From NCBI RefSeq assembly GCF_014905175.1, contig NC_057791.1, positions 14,822,177 to 14,886,176 of the forward strand: DNA of 64,000 bases, given 5' to 3'. Shown piece by piece: positions 1-12,682 of the stretch (positions within the stretch are counted from its first letter, which is position 1; every line of letters starts with the position of its first letter). The notes beneath the pieces are model-generated. The model was not told the DNA's origin. It was given only the letters and a program-made list of their open reading frames with translations, and did no database searches. Origin of the DNA: Aphidius gifuensis. Taxonomy: Eukaryota > Arthropoda > Insecta > Hymenoptera > Braconidae. The position numbers and the translations under genes are program-made.

Positions 1-300
1 GAAATTTTTCCGTCGTTTCTCCGAATCAACTTGGGTAAGAGAACGTTTGAAAATATTTCTCTGCGAAAAAAAAAACACACGCGGAAAAACATTTGAAAAA
101 AATAATTTTACCGCGGAGAAATTCTTCCGAAATCAACGACGAGGAGAAAATTTTTCCACTCATTTCTCCGCAGAGAAATTCGGTGTAATCACGGAGAAAT
201 TCGGAGAAATATTTTCACCAGGTAGAGCTGATGCCTTATTTATGGTATCATCACAAATATACAAATTTATCAAGAAAAGAAATGAAAAATATTGAAAAAT
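1..300. repeat. Dispersed repeat fragment with gagaaatt/ttcggag motifs
   Basis: This segment is built from short reiterated motifs such as ggagaaatt, ttcggagaaat and tttctccg, many of which are mutual reverse complements. It is clearly less AT-rich than the surrounding DNA. An 82-codon open frame crosses it, but the translation is low-complexity (repeated EKF/NF) and matches nothing I recognise. A related motif set (ctccgga, ttcggag, gatgaaaatattttttcg) recurs in the opposite orientation near 44030-44330, so I read it as a fragment of a dispersed element rather than a gene. The left end is cut by the window. Confidence 0.4.
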
Positions 301-481
301 ATTGTTCTGTACCTAACGCCAGTATATGAATTTGCTCCATTTTTTTTTTTATAGTCTTCTTAGTCACTTTACGTCAAAAAAATGTGAATAAACAAAAATA
401 ACACGTGAGCAGAAAAAGTAAACAAAAATAAATTTAAACAGCACGGACACCGTTCTACACGAACGCTATCATCGACGAAAA

Positions 482-520
482 AACGTACTGACTTGCTGTC
501 TAACGTACTGACTTGCTGTC
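482..520. repeat. Tandem duplication of a 20 bp unit upstream of Syx16
   Basis: The string aacgtactgacttgctgtc occurs at 482-500 and again at 502-520, a perfect 20 bp step. It lies about 190 bp before the syntaxin-16 start codon. The rest of 301-706 is AT-rich upstream DNA with no other recognisable element. Confidence 0.7.
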
Positions 521-706
521 CGTGACAGTTTATTTACCGTCTTTTAAACATCAGACAGTTTTACCCCTCCTTGTTGAAAAAAAAAATAACAATAAAAGCA
601 GCTGACACATTGACTCCAAAATCCAAATGTTAAAATGTTGACTTAATAATAATTATAAACATAGTAAATTAAATATTTAAAATAAAGTAAATAATATAAT
701 TAAAAA

Positions 707-1930
707 ATGGCTACAAGAAATTTAACAGAGCCATTTGTGCTTATGAGAAATAATGCACTTCAAAGCAAGCATTTTTCAGCTGATCAAGTATGTTAATTAT
801 TATTAATTATAAAAAATTAAACTCTAAATTAATTGATGAATATTTTTTGAATTAAATTAAATCTATTATTATTTATTTATAAATAAATTTTAGAACATGT
901 CTGATAAAATGGCACTTGTTAATTCCGATAATCAAGGATCTGAAAGTGTTGAACTTGCTGGATTTGACAGTTCTGACACAACACCTCCTGCATGGACTGA
1001 TGCCCTTGAAGAAACTCAATATATTTTAAGTAGATTAAAACATAAAATAGGTAATTTAATTGAACTTCAAGCTAAACATTTAACCCGACCAACACTGGAC
1101 GATACATCTCAGGTAAATTTTTAAAAGTTTTCTTTATAAATTTTTATAAAACAACATAGAGATTTATTTGTTATTAGGAAGAAAGACAAATGGAACAATT
1201 AATACGTGAAATAAGTAGAGCATTTTCAAGTGGTCATAGACAAGTACAAATTGTTAAAAATGCTGGAAGACATGAAAAAAGACCAGCTGATCGACAGCTA
1301 GCAATGAGTGTTGTATTAGCACTTTCATCAGCACTTCAAGAATTAGGATTTAAATATAAATCAGCTCAAAATAATTATTTACAACGTATGTAATTATTAA
1401 ATAATTATGTGTACATTAACAATTAACTAAATTAATTTTAAATAATTACAGAAATAAATTCTCGAGAAGAAAGAAATAGACCATTTTTTGAAGAAGATCA
1501 AATGTTTTTTCCTGATAATTCAAATGACAGTTGGACAACTGGTACAAATTATAATGATAATAATACTGAACAATATTGGGAGTTATCACAACAACAAAAA
1601 CAACAATCAGTATTATTACAAATTGAAGAAGCTGAAGAAAATATTAGAATTGCTGCTGAAAGAGAACAAGAAGTTGGTCATATTGTACAAAGTATAACAG
1701 ATTTAAATTATGTATTTAAAGATCTTGCAACAATGGTACATGATCAAGGTACAATACTTGATAGAATTGATTATAATGTTGAACAAACACAGTGCCAAGT
1801 ACAAGAAGGTTATAAACAATTAAAAAAAGCTGAAACATACCAAAGAGCTAATCGTAAAATGTATTGTATTATGATACTTGCTATGATGATTATACTTTTA
1901 TGCTTTCTTATTGTTGTATTTAAAACTTAA
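707..1930 (+). CDS. Syx16: Syntaxin-16, a Golgi/endosome Qa-SNARE
   Basis: Syntaxin-16 is a tail-anchored Qa-SNARE that drives fusion of endosome-derived vesicles with the trans-Golgi network, with syntaxin-6, Vti1a and VAMP4 partners in other animals. Four coding exons: 707-787, 894-1112, 1178-1385 and 1452-1930, giving 328 residues; family members are about 325. The start MATRNLTEPFVLMRNN matches the family N-terminus (MATRRLTDAFLLLRNN in human). RPTLDDTS and INSREERN are conserved inner blocks. The SNARE motif spans roughly residues 240-300. The zero-layer glutamine lies in HDQGTILDRIDYNVEQ, at about residue 268. A hydrophobic anchor (about 307-326) ends the protein, leaving two residues after it. 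It is the only + strand gene here and converges on the OSGIN gene. Confidence 0.95.
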
Positions 1931-2012
1931 TTAACTTATACATTGTTAATTTAATTGTATACAATTTTTATTTATTTAACAGTATAATGAATTTTAACAG
2001 TTGAAAAACTGA

Positions 2013-2018
2013 AATAAA
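2013..2018 (+). terminator. Polyadenylation signal of Syx16
   Basis: A canonical AATAAA lies 83 bases after the syntaxin-16 stop codon and is followed by a T-rich tract (tttttattttttctttttt), as expected for a 3' end. Nearby AT-rich sequence offers other A/T hexamers, so use of this exact site is inferred. Confidence 0.5.
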
Positions 2019-2846
2019 GAATTTTTATTTTTTCTTTTTTATTATTATAAAAGTGCAATGTTATTGTTTGTAAAATGTTGGATGTATAAAAAATATTAAT
2101 ATATAGTAATTGTTGTAATAAATAAAACGAAAAATAAATATATATTCAATTTTTTTTATTTTATTATTATTATTATATAAACAATTCAATATCACAGTAT
2201 TACTTAAAATCACTGCATCAAATTGAACGTAATGATTTTTAAGTATTAAATGAATTAATTTTGTTAGTCAATTTATATTCATTTGAGCTAGTATTGTCAA
2301 CTAGATTATAAGTGCATATTTACTATATTTAAAAATAATTATAAAGAGTTAATACAGTTTTAAAAAAAATAAAAAATACTTGATATTTTTATGTGTCAAG
2401 GCACGATTATTAGATTGTACAATAAAATTTATTTTGTTTTTTGTTTTTTTTCACCTGATTATTAATTTTTAAATAATAAATAAATTATATTAGTATCAAA
2501 ATTTATCTAGGATAAATATTAAATAGCTATTTCATCAAATTTTTGATAATATAAATGAGCTTATTCAGGAATGTAGAATAATAAATTAATTTTATTTTCT
2601 TTTGACTGAATTTAAAATAGAAAAAAAAAATTAATAAAGCACCGCTATAAAAATATATATTAATTCAAAGTTTAAATAAAAAAAAACCATAAATATATTA
2701 TTTACAGTTGAAATTTTATATATAAAAAAATATTTTTAGTTATACTGAAATATGATGTATGTAAAATATTTCTAATTCAATGCACAGCATGATTTTTATA
2801 TTAAAAAATTTAATAGTATAGAGAATAATAGATAAAAAAAAAATTA
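2019..2846. other. AT-rich intergenic DNA between convergent 3' ends
   Basis: This holds the 3' flanks of syntaxin-16 (+) and the OSGIN gene (-). I see only A/T homopolymers and no conserved frame or structure. Confidence 0.6.
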
Positions 2847-4884
2847 TTAATCATCTTCATGATTATTTATAAGATGTGAAGCAATTGCAAAAGCACCACC
2901 AACAATGAATCTCACAAAGTTGTCACCAACTAAAGGACCCATTGCGTATAGACCTTTTTTGGGTGATTTGATAACTTCATATGTTATGTCATCAATTTCA
3001 ATTGGATTTGATCGTCCATCAATTGGTTTACCATAAATTTTTCCCAATTTCGTTGCATATTCATCGAGATAAGACAAGTCTGGCTTGGAGCCTAAACAAA
3101 AAAATGATTCAATTACTAAATGTCATTGTTTATTAAATTTACAATTAAATTGACCTTAAATTAATGTCAATGTGAGCAAAATAAAAAATAAAATTACCAA
3201 TAAGAACAGCAACAGTTGAAACTTTAAATGTAAAAATTTGTCCACTTGGTGATTTAAGTGATACTTTTCTTTCTTTTTTTTTATTTCCATCATTATTAGT
3301 AGGTCCACAAAAATCAATTAATGAATAACCAGGTAATGCTTTGTAAAACCTGTGATTTTTACCATCAGCCATCATTTCATAAATTTTATGATACTCTGGA
3401 TACATTGATACTGGAAGTGATTGTAGTCTTTCATATGAACTTGCACTTAAACGTACTCCATTATCATCATCATCATTATCATTAATTTTTTCAGTGGAAT
3501 TTGAACAATCACGAAAAGCATGAATAACTGGAATTCCCCTAAATCTTGCAGCCATTATTGCATCAGCTGCACTTAAACCAGCTCCAATTATTAAAACTGG
3601 ATCAACAGTACCTTGTCTTGGTTTCATGAAACATTTTTCTATAATAAATTAATTAATTATATATACAAAAAAACATTAATAAAAATATATAAAACCAATT
3701 TTAACTTACTGCATTTTCCAGCAAGACGATCAAGACGTGATTCAAGATCATTAAGGTCATGTGTTATCCAACTTGATTGTAATTCTTCACCAGGTATTCC
3801 CAAACGATTTGATGAATTTGTTGTACCAGTTGCAAGAACAACTTTTTTACATTTATAATTAAATTTTCTTCCACTTTGATTTTCATATCCTTTAACAATC
3901 CAGCCATAATTATCATCAGAATTATTTGTATCAATAATTGGTCTAACTGATGTTACTGTTCTACCACTAAAAAAAATTATCATTATTAAAATTAAATTAA
4001 TTAAATATATTATTTTTATATTAAATAAAACAAACAAACCATTTAAAATATTTTTCTAATCCCATACGATGAACATAGTTTTTATAATAAGCAGCAACAG
4101 TACCAACTGGTATTCTATTTGATATTTCAAATGTATCATCATCAGATTCAATAATATTATCACCAACAATACGTTTTTGTAATATTTCAGATTTACGTAA
4201 TTGTTCAGTTTCAACAAGTGTTTCCCATTTTCTTAAATCAAGACCAGGTAATGACATCCATCTTGTTAAACTAATTGTTAAGACATTTGGATCCATAAAT
4301 TGCCATGCACCACCAGGTGGACCTTTACCCAATACAATATGATTAATAATATTATGATCTGGATGATATTCTGATGATTTCCATATTAATAAACTTTTTA
4401 AATCAAGACCAGTATCAACACATGGATGTTGTAATTGATCAAGAAGCAATGCCATTGGTTTACAAGTACCACGACCTTCTAAACCACCAGTTAACATTTC
4501 GAAATCTTCTTTTGAATTATTTAACAAACTATCATTATTATTATTCATTATTTTATTATTATAATTATCATCATCATCATTTTGTATTTTTATATTATTA
4601 TTTTTTTGTTTATTTTTTATATAATTTAGTCGTGCTGTTAGCATTTCATCACCAGGATGTGGTTCACCAGTATAATAAGGCCAATTACCATTTAGCATAT
4701 ATGACAAGCATATACCAGCTGGTCCATTTCCTGTAAACAAAAAAATGATTTATTAATTTTTGACATATTTTAAACTTTCAATTGGCCTTAAAAAATATTA
4801 AAATATTATTGTAATAAACTTACCAACAATAACAATATCTTTGTAAATATAATTTTCATTTGCTGCATTTGAAAATTCATCCAT
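2847..4884 (-). CDS. OSGIN-like FAD/NAD(P)-binding oxidoreductase
   Basis: This belongs to the oxidative stress-induced growth inhibitor (OSGIN1/2) family of predicted flavin monooxygenase-like proteins; the substrate is not known from sequence. Five coding exons in transcript order: 4884-4824, 4730-4040, 3966-3710, 3638-3198 and 3091-2847, in frame for 564 residues. The N-terminal dinucleotide fold reads IVIVGNGPAGICLSY (GxGxxG, about residues 16-30). A second Rossmann motif, VLIIGAGLSAADA, falls near residues 345-360. The C-terminus has the family signature GLYAMGPLVGDNFVRF. An Asn/Asp-rich insert of about 35 residues near residue 65 is unlike vertebrate members and probably reflects A/T-driven codon expansion. 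The start MDEFSNAANEN places the first Gly motif at the usual distance. Confidence 0.9.
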
Positions 4885-7800
4885 TTCTGTTCTGATAATA
4901 TAAACAAAAATAATTAATAAAAAAACAAATTAAATCAATTGTAATATGTGTTCAAGTCTGTGACACAATATGACACAACAATGACTGCTGTAAATTCATT
5001 TTAACATTTATTTTAATCAATATGAAAATGACGTGACTGTTTGATAAAGTTGATATCTAATAAAGTCTGTCTATATTTATTTTTATTAATTTATATTATT
5101 AAAAAGTATTGACCTTGTTGATGATAATCATTAACAGGAAAAAAAAAATCATACATAAAATGATCACAATGTTTTTAAGTAAAAAAATTAAATGATCACT
5201 CGTTCATGATTACATCAATTTGACCTTGTTAATGTTAATGATATCAAAGAGAAATAAAAATTAACAAAGGTCATTGTATATTATAATTTGGTTCCCACAT
5301 AAACATTAGAATAACATTTAGCTGACGTAATATTTATTTTGCAAATAATACTTTTATTTCTAACAATGTATTTTTAAATGTTTTCTCAATTTTCTCAGTA
5401 ATATTTTAAATAAATAAATAAAAAGATATTAATATTGTACTTGCATTCATTGTAGTCATTGTATAATACTTAATCTCTTTTTTTTTTTTTTTTTATTTTG
5501 TTATTGTTTTTACTTTCTTATCAATTGTTTTTTTTTTTTGATTGTAAATAATATCATGCTTTTTTTTTTCTTCAATTATGATTTGCTGGTAATTAAAGTT
5601 TTATTACTGGGGTAATATAAATTTTTTTACAATAAAATTAAATAGATTATTTTGAATATTAAAAAAAAGGGCTTTTTTTCCCGCGTTTTTTTTTTTTTTT
5701 TCATTATTACGTTGTATTTTCTTGTCAGGGTATTTAATCATCAATAATCATTTATTTGACATGTAATTTATAACTTGGAAAAGTACCAATGATTATGCAA
5801 GAAATTTAATTTCATTTCCGAGAAATAATTACTGAATAGAGTACAAATTTGTAAGTAAAAAAAAAATAAATTCTCAAGGATTTTTTTTTTTTACCTTATT
5901 ACCTTTCACAGAATGTTTAAAAAACGTAATATTTCTAAAGAAGGTATTATTTCTTGAATATAAATTGTTAAATTTTTAATGGAAAAAGTTTTAAACTTTA
6001 TGCATAGATGACAATTGTAAAAAATATTAAAAATAAATATTTCAATAAAAAAATCGACTTGGTTTCATTTAACGTTTAATAAATTTTTAATCAATCTATT
6101 GTATCTATTTTTTTTTTTATCTATTGGAGTAGAACACTATTATCTATTTCTCATAAATATTTCAAATATAGAACGCTTATTATCGCCCAGCTATCATTGA
6201 AATTTATAGTAATATTTTTATGCTATAAATTTTTATTTTATCCTCAAATATTCACATAAAAAATTACATAACAATATCAAATACTAAAATTTAAATAAAC
6301 GTGTGCAAAAAAATAAATAAAAAAAAACAAAATTCATCGAGACATTCGCGATAACCCGGGCTATATTAAAAATAAATATTTACATAATTTTAAAAAAATC
6401 TATAAATAAAAGCCACTAATTTCCTCATAAAAAAAAACATAAATTTATCAAAAAAAAATTAAATTGATATTAGCCTTTTTTTTCCTGGTCTACTGACTCA
6501 TAAATTTTTTTTAAATGAATTATTTTATTGTTGCTTATTTATACGGTGGATAATTTATTTATTGCTAATAAAAAAAATATGCTTGTCATGGAGAAAAAAA
6601 AAATAATAATATGCGCACCTTGATGATAAACTAGTCTTGGATTTTTAAATTTTTATAATAATAAACACATGTACACAAATAACACCACAATTTAGCTAGA
6701 TGAGCTAGATGTGTGTGATGATATTAACATATATTTAAACCAAGTCAAAGTGAAGGCCTTTGCAAATTTAATGTAACAAGATAGTTTGTTAATTTTATTC
6801 CATTCTTCCAAACGATGCTCCATTCTGTTAAACCGGTTTATCCTTATTCTTTTTCACTAATTCCTGTCGTTTTTTTTTTGTATGACTTTGCCTTGGAATT
6901 TATAAAACACATGGTATTTTTTATTTTTTTTATTTTTTAGCCCAGACATGTATATTGATCCAAATTTTATTAATAAAATTTAAATGAGACAATTAATTAT
7001 AACATAAATATTAACTCATTTTTTTATTTTTAGATATGAATTTGTCAACAATAATAAATCAATGTGTGACAAAAATAAATAAAATATGACCTAGGTCAAC
7101 ACATCACTTGCTATTGAATTAAAAAAAAAAATCATCACTTACTATTTTTAATATAAAAAAAATAACAATGTGTCGTAACAAGTATGTTGTACATTTTATT
7201 TATTCGTAATCGAAACTATAGTAAATAAAATTAGACTTTATAAAAAAACTAATTAATAATATTGTGATTTATAAATATTGATAAATATTTTTTTTGTCAT
7301 TGACTTACCAAGTTATTTAATTATTTTTGTGTTGCAAAATTTTATGTAATGTTTATTTTGACTTGATAATTATTATAGTTAATTTTTTTTATTTATAAAT
7401 TCACATTGCACATGTTAATTATTTTTTAGTATATTTTTCTGTGAATGAACACAGTGATGGTTATTATGCGACTGCAAATTCAAAGTACTCCAACATGCTA
7501 CAACATGCTCCAATGTGTTGTACACATACTATTTCATTTCTCATTCTTTTTTTCTCTTTCTCTTTTTTTCTACCATCGGGGTATTGATCCAAACAGGAGC
7601 TGACATCTCTCGTGAATTTTCTTCAGTAAGCTTTTTTTTTAAAAAAAAAAAAACTTGGGAATGAAAAAAAAATCAGACACACTGACTAAGTAAAAAAAAA
7701 AATGATCAAGTTTGCTAAATAATTCAAGGAATGTTGATAAAAAAAAAAAATTTGTTTTTTAAAATATTTTTAAACACGATTTTTCATTTGCAATCAGCAA

Positions 7801-9199
7801 ATATTAGTATTTTTTATTAATTTTTTTTATCTCAAATTAATTGAGATTTACATAATACACAAAAATAATAAATATTTACAAATAACTTTTGGACAGTCAA
7901 ATAATAAATAATAAATGAAAAACATAATAATTTTTTTTTAATTAAAAAAAAAAAACACAATAAATTGTTATTAACAAAATTTGACTAAAATTCAATCATT
8001 AAAAATAATTTTAATTATTTTTTTTTATCAAAATCTTTTTTTTTTTTCATATTGTAATATATATTTTTTTTTTATCAATAAATATCAGAGTGGAATGTTC
8101 CGAGGTTACAAATATATAATAATTTTAAAGTTGTTAAAAAATTAATTTTTTTAAAATCCTCAGAATATTTTATTTCTGTTGTAAAAAAATCAGCCAATAA
8201 ATTTATTAAAATGATAAGTATCTTCAGCCTATTTTATTCTTCTTTTTTACAAAAAAAAAAAAAGGAAAAAAAACTTATCATTTTTATTATTAATATTAAT
8301 TTTTAATTATTTAATATTTATTTTATTAATTCACAATGACTGGCCCATGAATTTTGGATAATTTAATGAAGGACACAGTGTCCCTGTTTACAGTCGATTT
8401 AATATCAGTGTCAAACAGTTAATTATAACAAACAAACATTGCATAATTATTTTTCATTTTTATCTTTTGATTTTTTTTTTTTATTATTTTTGTCACATGC
8501 TACTGACAAAATATTTGAATCAGATAAATTGTACGCCACTTACAATTTAAAAAAAATAAAAAAACAAATAAATAAATCAAGTAGCTTTGTTCCTTGAGGT
8601 CAATCTTAAATATTTTTTTTAAAATTATTAAAATTGTTTCTTTCAATTATTCATCATGTAATTTTAAGTTTAACATAAAAAATAACTTACAATTTCTATT
8701 TTACTTGACTTATTATTTCTGTTGTTTTTTCTTTTTTTTTTCGTACATGAATTTTTATACAATATATATATTCTCATTGTTATCATCAAATTCAAATAAT
8801 AATTTTATTATATTTAAATATACTTTGGGTATAAGTGCCGCCAAGTTGTGCTTAAAATAAAAAAAAAAAATTGTCATTTTATTGATAAGAAAGTCCACTT
8901 TGAAGCTGCTTTGTTTCTTTTTTTTTTTTTATACATATTATACACTCGATATGGATTTTTTAAAAAAACTTTTCTCATATTTTTAAATTAAATCTGTCAA
9001 CAGATTTAAAATTATAAATGTGATATAGTATTTTGACACTGTAACTATTTTATTTTATTATTTTTATGCTTGCAATAACTCATTTGAGGTCACTATAGTA
9101 ATAATTATTTAAAAAATAATATATTTTATATTATTTTTTTAAATGAAATTTCACGTATTCCCAACGGCCCTTAATCCCGTTGTTAATATCACAGATTTA
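4885..9199. other. 4.3 kb AT-rich intergenic region
   Basis: This lies between the 5' end of the OSGIN gene and the 3' end of the GSE1 locus, so it should hold the OSGIN promoter and the GSE1 3' UTR. It is dominated by A/T runs. The longest frame (8594-8860, +) is low-complexity Phe/Ile/Asn/Tyr and is not credible. No repeat family or RNA gene was recognised. Confidence 0.6.
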
Positions 9200-11027
9200 T
9201 TAATAAGTCCGTAACCCTTCAATCACATAGTCATCATCATCAACTACTATATCTATTAAGTGCATTATTTTTTCAATTTTAACATTTATAAAACGTTCTT
9301 CATTTTCAAGTTGTCGTTTTGTTTTTCTAAGTTCACATTTTTCACGTTTTAATTCATTTGCCTCTGAATGTAATTCATTAATACGAGCTATTGATTCAGC
9401 CATTATTGTTTTTAATAATTCTTTTTCCATTGATTTTTCTAAATTAAAAAAAAAAACAAATTAATTAAATATATATTTTTTTATTTGATATTTAAAATAT
9501 ATTTACCTTTTGAATATTCCTTGTAAGCAGTCATAATATCCTCGATATTTGTCCATTTTATTTTATCCTTATCATCGTCTTCACATTCATCAGGATTTTT
9601 AATAATTTTTTGTTTTCGCACACGTTTTGCTCGTGTATATCGTTCAATTTTATCTTTAATTGGATTCATATGATACTCTACAAAACCGTAAGGTAATTCT
9701 TCTATTGGATTTATTGAATAAGCCTTTGCCATACGATCACAAAAAAGAGTTACGGAATTTATATTCATACGTTTTTTACGTTGTTCTAATATAAATTGCC
9801 AATTTTTTTCAGCTTCTGCAATAAAATTGATGAATATTAATTTAAATAAAAATAAAAATTTATATATTTATATACGTACTATCTCGTTGATCTGATGTCA
9901 CATAATTAAGACCCATTTCGCTTAAAAATTTAACTTTTGGAACAAAATCATAATCTGGAATCAAGTAATCAGGATGTTCCCCTGGTATTGGTAAACTTGA
10001 TTTAATTGGAATTTCAAAATTTTTAACTGGTATGTCTGGTGATTCTGGATTGAGTCGATATCGTTTTTCTAATTTTTCAATTTCAATTTCTGTAAAATAA
10101 AATAAAATATAGTTTTTTAAATTTAAACAAGTTATTTTTTTAAAAAAAGAGCCTGACGTAGAAACAAACAACAATACAATGATCTGTGTTTTAGAAATTA
10201 TTACTACTGTAGAAAAGCTACCACAAAAAAATTATCAAAACTTTTCGAAAAAAAAAGCCAAAGAGTTTATTTATTTAATAAATTTAAATTATAAAAATTA
10301 ATGAGCTTAAATTTCTTGGAGCCTTTCTTTTATTATCAATTAAAATATAAAATTAAAAATATATTTTTTTATTTGTTTGATGATATTATTTAATGAAAAT
10401 AAAATTAAAATTATGCTTACCATTTTTTGTAGTATGTGTAGTCAATCCAAACATCGCAAGAAAAGATACTTTTTTTTCGGAGTAAAATTTTTTAGCTGGT
10501 GGTCCTTTTGTTATCCAAAGATCAACATTTTTTAGTTCATCTTCATCATCTGATTCTGAGCTACATGCATTATTTTCATTAGATTCTCTTTTTCTTTTTC
10601 TACGTATTTCAGCTAAATCCAATGTTGATGTCAAGTCATTTGTTGCGTCATCAAGTAATGATAAACCAGAGTCATCAAAATAATCATTAAAAGTATTATT
10701 ATTATTAAAATTATTCAATACTTTTGATGGATCAGGAACATTAAGAACAGCTGTTTCACATTTATTCGATGAACTTTTAATATTATTGCACTCATTTAAT
10801 TCATTTGTTGAAAAATTTAATAATTTTTCTTGATATTTTGGAATTTGTAATAATACATTTGATACATTTTGACAAGTACGTAATACTTCTGCTGATTTTA
10901 TATTTTTTAATATACGATTTGTATCAATTAATGAATTTTTATTTATTTCAATTATTGAAAATTTTATTGGTTGTTTATAAGGCATTGTTGTTGAAGTTGT
11001 AGTTGTAATTACACTTGTAATTGCAGT

Positions 11028-11061
<34 letters not shown>

Positions 11062-12608
11062 GTTATACAATTATTAACATCAATTTTATTTAAATCATTA
11101 TTAACATCAATATGTTTATCATCATTATTAACATCAATATTATCTAATTTTTCTTCAATTAAATTTTTATCATTATTTTTATCAACTTTATTATTATTAA
11201 TTTTTTTTGTTAATAATAAATTATTATTAATTAATTTATTATTTTCTTTATTGACAGGTTCAAGAATTGATCGATGATTGACTTTTTTATTAATTGTACT
11301 TGACATTATATTATTTTCAATTGAATAAAAATTTTTTTTTTTTTCATTAACAACAATATTTGTTGTATTTTCAGGAGGTATTACCGGCACATTATTGTTA
11401 TTATTATTTATATTATTATTATAACTATTACTACTACTATTATTATTATTAATATTACTACAATTATTATTATTACTATTACTACTATTACTACCACCAC
11501 CACCATCATTACCTTCTTCATTTTCACCACCATTTTTATTATCATAAATTGTTTGTTCAGGATATGGTGATTTTAATCCATTCATATTGTATTGATTTAT
11601 TTTTGCAATATCACCATTAGTACCACTAACTATTAATTGATTATTATTACTATTATTATTATTGTTATTAATATTAATATTATTATTGTTACTATTGTTA
11701 TTATTGTTATTATTATTGATCTTATCAGACACCTGAGTTTGTTGATGTGGAGTAAATATTTGTGGTTTATACATTGTTGGTAAATGTGATATTGGAACAT
11801 GTGGATGATGATAACCAGAATGTGAATAAACACTTGTTACTTTAGCACTTTCAGTTGAATCATGTGAAAAATTATGAAGAATACTGTTGTTCAATGTTGT
11901 TGTTGTTGGTGTTGTTGTTGTTGTTACAACTACTGATGATGATGGTGATGATGATGATGCTGTTGTAACTGGTGGTGTTGTTGTTGTCGTTGTTGGTGGT
12001 GGTGGTGGTATTGATGATGTTACTACTGCATTATTTGTTGGTTTACAAATATCTTGATGATTTATTTGACTTGATATACTATGATTATTAACAACTGACC
12101 ATGTTGATTGTGTTTTATTTGTTGAACGAAAAGAATCTTCAAATGGACGTACAAATGTTGGTTGATATTGTACTGTTGTAATGGGTATTGTTGTAACAAT
12201 TGAATTTGTTGTAATTGGTATTGTCATTGTTGTTGATGTATTAATATTTGTATCTTTTAATCGTGATATTGAATGATTAATTGGTAGTGATTTATGACAA
12301 TTAATAGATGTATGATTACCAATATTTAAAGGTATATGATTTAATCCAGGTGATGATAAATTATGACTTGCATGTGTTGACATTGTTCCAGATGCAAGTA
12401 ATGAATTTGTTGTTGTTGTAAATGCATGAGAATTATGTTGATTTGTAATTGATGATGGTAAAATAAGTGGTGCAAGAGGTATTTGTGGATGAGGTTGAAT
12501 TGGATATGATGATTGAGACATTGTTGTGAATGGTGTATTGGGATGTTGACTAGAATGAATTATATTTTGTGTTGGTGGTTGTGATAGTGACTGTAATGTT
12601 TGTGAGGG

Positions 12609-12682
<74 letters not shown>

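Noticed and set aside
4374..4736. 120-codon + frame over the OSGIN exon
   Set aside because: Antisense shadow of a conserved exon; His/Tyr/Leu-rich nonsense.
8594..8860. 88-codon + frame in the intergenic region
   Set aside because: Phe/Ile/Asn/Tyr-only composition from A/T runs; no splice context or conserved motif.
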